DNA from: JBBPXY01 sp038200435
GTDB taxonomy: Bacteria > Actinomycetota > Thermoleophilia > Solirubrobacterales > Solirubrobacteraceae
DNA: 26,353 nt
Direction of reading: 5' to 3'
Assembly: GCA_038200435.1 (NCBI GenBank)
Contig: JBBPXY010000002.1
Coordinates: 1 to 26,353, forward strand
Part shown: in pieces, positions 22,717 through 26,353 of the stretch
Position numbering within the stretch: position 1 is the first letter of the stretch
Layout: the number at the start of each line of letters is the position of its first letter
Notes under the pieces: generated by a model
What the model was told of the DNA's origin: nothing
Database searches by the model: none
What the model saw: the letters and a program-made list of their open reading frames with translations, nothing else
Position numbers and translations under genes: made by a program

Positions 22717-22723
22717 GCCCGCG

Positions 22724-22729
22724 AGGATA
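22724..22729 (-). promoter_or_regulatory. TATCCT -10 box of the minus-strand crotonase
   Basis: On the minus strand TATCCT is followed by a 7-base gap and the GTG at 22716, with no ribosome site. This is the spacing expected for leaderless mRNA in actinobacteria. Confidence 0.4.
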
Positions 22730-22752
22730 GGCCAGGCCGGTTGAGCGTCTTG

Positions 22753-22758
22753 TATCCT
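22753..22758 (+). promoter_or_regulatory. TATCCT -10 box of the small membrane protein
   Basis: TATCCT lies 8 bases before the GTG at 22767, again without a Shine-Dalgarno. It is back-to-back with the minus-strand box 23 bases away, forming a compact divergent promoter region. Confidence 0.4.
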
Positions 22759-22766
22759 CCCGGTCC

Positions 22767-23039
22767 GTGCGCCGCCTCCTGCTCACGCTCTCTACCTTCG
22801 CGCTGGCCTTCCTGCTGCTCGCTCCGGCCGCGATGGCGAAGAACAACGGCGGGCAGGGCCTCTACGGGGAGACCAACGACCGCGTGGTCACCAACGCCGG
22901 GTTCCTCGTCATCGCGTTCTTCCCGCTGTTCATCTTGGCCATGAGCCTGCTCCAGTGGCGTCTCGAGAAGCGCAAGTACGCTCGCGCCGACGCCGCCAAG
23001 CGCCGGGCCGGCAGCGCCGAGTGGCGCGGCGGCTGGTAG
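22767..23039 (+). CDS. Small exported/membrane protein, unknown
   Basis: 90 aa from a GTG. The N-terminal helix RRLLLTLSTFALAFLLLAPA ends in an Ala-Met-Ala signal-peptidase-like site. A short polar stretch follows (KNNGGQGLYGETNDRVVTN), then a second membrane helix (AGFLVIAFFPLFILAMSLLQ) and a basic cytoplasmic-type tail (WRLEKRKYARADAAKRRAGS). No family that I recognise. The codon pattern and clear topology make it a real gene. It stands alone between a divergent crotonase and, after a strong hairpin, another crotonase. No function can be assigned. Confidence 0.75.
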   Translation: MRRLLLTLSTFALAFLLLAPAAMAKNNGGQGLYGETNDRVVTNAGFLVIAFFPLFILAMSLLQWRLEKRKYARADAAKRRAGSAEWRGGW

Positions 23040-23122
23040 CGCCGCTTCTCCGCGATTTCACATCCGGCCGCTCGTGCGGTGTCAGCCTCCGGCAGGCATA
23101 CGAGCGATCCCTCCTCGTAGCG

Positions 23123-23156
23123 CGAGCGGCCCCGGTCCACGTGGCGGGGCCGTTCG
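23123..23156 (+). terminator. Strong hairpin after the small membrane protein gene
   Basis: A 12-bp stem (23123-23134 with 23145-23156, one G-T pair) includes the perfect 8-bp arms CGGCCCCG/CGGGGCCG around a 10-base loop. It lies 84 bases after the stop at 23039 and 18 bases before the next start. What follows (TCTG) is not a real T-run. Terminator or leader structure of the next gene are both possible. Confidence 0.45.
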
Positions 23157-23174
23157 TCTGAGAAGATCCGGCGC

Positions 23175-23936
23175 GTGAGCGATCCCGTCCGATACGAGCG
23201 CATCGGTGCCGCCGCGGTCATGACGATCGCGCGGCCCGAGCGGCGCAACGCCGTCGACGGCCCGACCGCGGTGGAGCTGGGCAAGGCCTACCGGCGCTTC
23301 GTCGCCGACGACGAGGCGCGGGTGCTCGTACTGACCGGCGAGGGCACCGAGGCGTTCTGCGCGGGAGCCGACCTGAAGGCGCTCGAGACCTTCGGTCCGC
23401 GCCTCGGCGATCCGGCCGGTCCGCTCGGGTTCACGCGCGAGCTGTCCCCCAAGCCAACGATCGCCGCCATCTCTGGCTGGTGCCTCGCCGGCGGACTCGA
23501 GCTGGCGCTTTGGTGCGACCTGCGCCTGGCCACGCCCGGCTCGCGCCTCGGATTTCCCGAGCGCCGGTGGGGAGTCGCGCTGATCGACGGCGGCACCCAA
23601 CGGCTTCCGCGGATCGTCGGGATGGGCCGCGCGATGGACCTGATCCTCACGGGGCGGATCATGGAGGCCGGCGAAGCGCACTCCTGGGGGCTTCTCAACG
23701 AGCTGGTCGAGGACCCTCTCGCCCGCGCGCTCGAGTACGCCGAAGCGATAGCCGCCTTCCCGCAGCCCACGATGCTCGCCGACCGCCGGGCAGCGTACGA
23801 AGGCTTCGGCCTGCCGCTTTCCGCAGCCCTCGCTCTCGAAGCCAACTCGACGCTGGCGACACACGGCGTCGGCCTCGAAGGGGCTCAGCGCTTCGCGGGC
23901 GGCGAGGGCCGCGGCGGGGCTGGCGCCGGGGTCTGA
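23175..23936 (+). CDS. Enoyl-CoA hydratase/isomerase family protein
   Basis: 253 aa from a GTG at 23175. Crotonase fold with IARPERRNAVDGPTAVELG near residue 18, oxyanion loop FCAGADLKAL, second loop GWCLAGGLELALWCDLRLA with Glu in the GLELA position, and LGFPERRWGVALIDGGTQRL. The Glu in FPERR matches the second acid of hydratases. Both catalytic acids are therefore present, and enoyl-CoA hydration or a close reaction in acyl-CoA breakdown is plausible. The C-terminus ends in a Gly-rich tail. It is followed 46 bases later by the acyl-CoA reductase-like gene on the same strand, suggesting related lipid metabolism. The substrate chain length is not evident. Confidence 0.88.
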   Translation: MSDPVRYERIGAAAVMTIARPERRNAVDGPTAVELGKAYRRFVADDEARVLVLTGEGTEAFCAGADLKALETFGPRLGDPAGPLGFTRELSPKPTIAAISGWCLAGGLELALWCDLRLATPGSRLGFPERRWGVALIDGGTQRLPRIVGMGRAMDLILTGRIMEAGEAHSWGLLNELVEDPLARALEYAEAIAAFPQPTMLADRRAAYEGFGLPLSAALALEANSTLATHGVGLEGAQRFAGGEGRGGAGAGV

Positions 23937-23982
23937 GCCGCCTCTATAGGATCGGTCTCCTGAGAGCCTCGGGAGGAGAGAG

Positions 23983-25989
23983 ATGACCTATTTCGTAACG
24001 GGCGCGACCGGCTTCATCGGTCGCCATCTGGTGGAGAAGCTGCTCGAGCGAGCGGCGGGCACCGACGGCGAAGCCGGTGGTCGAATCTACGTGCTCGTGC
24101 GGGAGGGGTCCAAGGAGAAGCTCGAGAGGCTGAACGCCGAGAAGTGGGGCGGCTCGGATCGGATCAGGCCCGTGGTCGGCGATCTCGGCCAGCCAAAGCT
24201 CGGCGTCTCCGATGAGCAGGCCGCAGAGCTGAAAGGCCAGGTGGAGCACTTCTTCCACCTCGCGGCGATCTACGACATGACCGCCGACGAGGACACGAAC
24301 TCGAAGATGAACGTCGGCGGGACCAAGAACGCGGTTCAGCTCTCCAACGCGATTGAGCCGAAGCACTTCCACCACGTCTCCTCCATCGCGGCCGCCGGCC
24401 TGTACAAGGGCCTCTTCCGCGAGGACATGTTCGACGAGGGGCAGAAGCTCGACCACCCGTACCACCGGACCAAGTTCGAGTCCGAGAAGGTCGTCCGGGA
24501 GAAGGTGAACGCACCCTGGCGGGTCTATCGCCCGGCCGTCGTCGTCGGGCATTCGAAGACCGGCGAGATGGACAAGATCGACGGCCCGTACTACTTCTTC
24601 AAGGCGATCCAGAAGGCCCGCCACTACCTGCCCGAATGGCTGCCGCTCGTCGGCCCCGAGCTCGGCTACACGAACATCGTGCCGGTCGACTGGGTGGCCG
24701 CCGCCCTCGATCACATCGCGCACCAGCCCGACCTCGACGGCCAAGCCTTCCACCTCACCAATCCCAAGTCGCAGCGCTCGGGCGAGGCGATGAACGAGTT
24801 CGCCAAGGCCGCGCACGCGCCGCAGCTCGCGATCCGCATCGACAAGAAGCTGACGGCCGCGCTCCCCAAGGGCACGCTCTCGATGCTGATGAAGCTGCCG
24901 CAGGCCAAGCAGCTGCGCAAGACGGTGCTGGCCGACTTCGGCATCCCGGACGACGTGATCCAGTACGTCGGGCTCACCGCGCAGTTCGACACGCGCGACA
25001 CCGAGCGCGCGCTGAAGGGCTCAGGCATCGAGCTGCCTCAGCTCGAGTCCTACGCGGAGAAGCTCTGGGACTACTGGGAGCGCAACCTCGATCCCGACCT
25101 GTACAAGGATCGCTCGTTCGAGGGCGCCGTGAACGGCAAGGTCGTCCTCATCACGGGCGCCTCGAGCGGCATCGGGCAGGCGGCGGCGCACAAGATTGCC
25201 GCGGCCGGCGGCATCCCGCTGCTCGTGGCGCGCAGCGCCGACAAGCTGGAGGAGGTCAAGCAGGCGATCGAGGCCGACGGCGGCACCGCCTACACCTACT
25301 CGGCCGACCTCGCCGATCTCGACTCGATCGAGGAGCTGGTCAAGAAGGTGATGGACGACCACCCGGCGGTCGACTACCTGATCAACAACGCGGGGCGCTC
25401 CATCCGCCGCTCGGTCGCGCTCTCCTACGACCGCTTCCACGACTTCGAGCGCACGATGCAGCTCAACTACTTCGGGGCGATCAAGCTGATCGTCACGTTG
25501 CTGCCGCACTTCGCCGAGCAGGGCCGTGGCCACGTCGTGAACATCTCCTCGATCGGCGCGCAGACCAGCCCGCCGCGGTTCTCGGCCTACGTGGCGTCGA
25601 AGGCCGCGCTGGACGCTTGGACGCGGTGCGCCGCCTCCGAGGTGGTCGGCAACGGCGTGACGTTCACCACCATCCACATGCCCCTCGTGCGCACCCCGAT
25701 GATCGGCCCGACGAAGATCTACGACGCGTTCCCGACGCTCACTCCAGACGATGCTGCCGACCTCATCTGCGAGGCGATCCGGGCCAAGCCCAAGGAGATC
25801 AACACCCGCCTCGGCACCTTCGGTCAGGTTGCCTACTCGCTCGCTCCCAAGGCGGTCGACCAGATCCTCCACATGGCCTACCGCGTGTTCCCCGACTCCT
25901 CGGCCGCGAAGGGCAAGCCGGATCCCGAGGAGAAGGCCTCGACCGAGCAGATCGCGCTCGCGCACCTGATGAAGGGCGTCCACTGGTAG
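23983..25989 (+). CDS. Two-domain SDR, fatty acyl-CoA reductase-like (AcrA1 type)
   Basis: 668 aa. The N-terminal half (1-about 370) is an extended SDR of the male-sterility/acyl-reductase type: nucleotide loop VTGATGFIGRHL with Gly7, Gly10 and Gly13, Ser133/134 in HVSSIAAAG, and Tyr160-x-x-x-Lys164 (YHRTK). The C-terminal half (385-668) is a classical SDR: TGASSGIG at 391-398, NNAG at 468-471, Ser522/523 and Tyr536-Lys540 (YVASK). The order matches mycobacterial multifunctional acyl-CoA reductases such as AcrA1 (Rv3391), which reduce acyl-CoA to aldehyde and alcohol with NADPH. The start is firm: GGGAGGAGAG ends just before the ATG, and a TAGGAT box lies at 23947-23952. Both active sites are complete, so two reductions by one protein are plausible. 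Flanked by a crotonase and a thioesterase. Confidence 0.9.
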   Translation: MTYFVTGATGFIGRHLVEKLLERAAGTDGEAGGRIYVLVREGSKEKLERLNAEKWGGSDRIRPVVGDLGQPKLGVSDEQAAELKGQVEHFFHLAAIYDMTADEDTNSKMNVGGTKNAVQLSNAIEPKHFHHVSSIAAAGLYKGLFREDMFDEGQKLDHPYHRTKFESEKVVREKVNAPWRVYRPAVVVGHSKTGEMDKIDGPYYFFKAIQKARHYLPEWLPLVGPELGYTNIVPVDWVAAALDHIAHQPDLDGQAFHLTNPKSQRSGEAMNEFAKAAHAPQLAIRIDKKLTAALPKGTLSMLMKLPQAKQLRKTVLADFGIPDDVIQYVGLTAQFDTRDTERALKGSGIELPQLESYAEKLWDYWERNLDPDLYKDRSFEGAVNGKVVLITGASSGIGQAAAHKIAAAGGIPLLVARSADKLEEVKQAIEADGGTAYTYSADLADLDSIEELVKKVMDDHPAVDYLINNAGRSIRRSVALSYDRFHDFERTMQLNYFGAIKLIVTLLPHFAEQGRGHVVNISSIGAQTSPPRFSAYVASKAALDAWTRCAASEVVGNGVTFTTIHMPLVRTPMIGPTKIYDAFPTLTPDDAADLICEAIRAKPKEINTRLGTFGQVAYSLAPKAVDQILHMAYRVFPDSSAAKGKPDPEEKASTEQIALAHLMKGVHW

Positions 25990-26003
25990 GAGAGGCGGGC
26001 GGC

Positions 26004-26353
26004 CTGGCGGCTGCCTCGGCCGTCGAGCAGGTCGAGGAAGGGCTGTTCGCCGCCAACGTCGCGCCCGGCTGGCGCGGCGGCGGAGGGCCTCACGGCGGCT
26101 ACATCTCGGCGATCGTCCTCCGGGCGATGATCGCGGGGCTCAACGACGCGGTGCGTACGCCGCGCTCGTTCACGATTCACTTCGCCTCGCCGCCGGCGGA
26201 CGGGCCGTGCGAGGTGCGGGTCGTACAGGAGCGGAAGGGCCGCTCGCTGGCAACGCTTTCCGCGCGGCTCGAGCAGGACGGCAAGCTCCGCGCGCTTGCC
26301 CTCGGCGCCTTCTCCCCCCCGTGGCCCGCGCAGGAGATCGCGGCCGGACCGCC
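26004..26353 (+). CDS. Acyl-CoA thioesterase-like protein, partial at the window end
   Basis: An open frame of about 116 codons that runs off the window. It reads VEQVEEGLFAANVAPGWRGG, then GPHGGYISAIVLRAM, SFTIHFASPPADGPCEVRVV and RKGRSLATLSARLEQDGK. This is the first hotdog module of the TesB-like thioesterase group (GG-x-HGGY followed by the R-S-F-x-x-x-F-x-x-P strand). The frame contains no ATG, GTG or TTG between the previous stop codon and the conserved region. The best start is a CTG at 26004, with GGAGAGG 8 bases upstream (25989-25995). It follows the SDR by 14 bases and is probably co-transcribed. Confidence 0.75.
   Translation, partial: MAAASAVEQVEEGLFAANVAPGWRGGGGPHGGYISAIVLRAMIAGLNDAVRTPRSFTIHFASPPADGPCEVRVVQERKGRSLATLSARLEQDGKLRALALGAFSPPWPAQEIAAGP

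Overview
The window is high-GC, gene-dense bacterial DNA. GTG and TTG starts, strings of ATGA overlaps between genes, candidate TANNNT -10 boxes just upstream of start codons, an 11-bp-periodic GTTCACC-type PHO box and an AcrA1-like double reductase all point to an actinomycete. The best guess is a Thermoleophilia/Solirubrobacterales-type soil bacterium. That lineage call is an inference; no rRNA or other marker gene is present. No tRNA, rRNA, CRISPR array or replication origin was seen.

Layout. (1) 0.2-4.3 kb holds loosely related metabolic genes: a UGT-like glycosyltransferase, a divergent epoxide-hydrolase-like alpha/beta hydrolase, a hotdog thioesterase, and a PPOX-GNAT two-domain protein. 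(2) 4.4-7.7 kb is an accessory, decayed stretch. It has a broken partial copy of the transglycosylase gene found 5 kb further on, a 23-bp palindromic repeat present at both ends of a roughly 2.65-kb segment, an orphan lipoprotein, an orphan membrane protein, and the C-terminal stub of an IS1182-type transposase. (3) 7.8-9.7 kb carries two exported cell-surface proteins: a collagen-like protein with a BclA-type head, and an L,D-transpeptidase. (4) 9.9-13.8 kb (minus strand) is a tightly coupled operon: a response regulator with a degenerate receiver, a small membrane protein, two TadE-like pseudopilin proteins, an unknown membrane-linked protein, and a three-domain TadG-like/VanY/SLT peptidoglycan hydrolase. 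(5) 13.9-19.6 kb is the phosphate module. A PHO box precedes a receiver-less PhoB-like regulator, followed by pstS and pstC in one reading frame, then pstA, pstB and phoU. A DJ-1/PfpI gene runs into phoU from the opposite strand. (6) 19.6-26.35 kb holds an ABC-F ATPase, a VOC protein, two crotonases, a small membrane protein, a two-domain acyl-CoA-reductase-like SDR, and the start of a thioesterase that runs off the window.

How the genes may work together. The Pst operon would import phosphate under control of the truncated PhoB-like protein, which sits directly behind the PHO box. The TadE/TadG operon looks like the pseudopilin and wall-opening part of a Tad-type pilus or secretion apparatus; its last gene could cut peptidoglycan for the machine. 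The crotonases, acyl-CoA reductase and thioesterase form a fatty-acyl-CoA neighbourhood.

The observations most worth checking are the pstS-pstC continuous frame, which conflicts with known membrane topology; the PHO box with its receiver-less regulator; the TadG-VanY-SLT fusion; and the palindrome-bounded accessory segment next to the broken transglycosylase copy.
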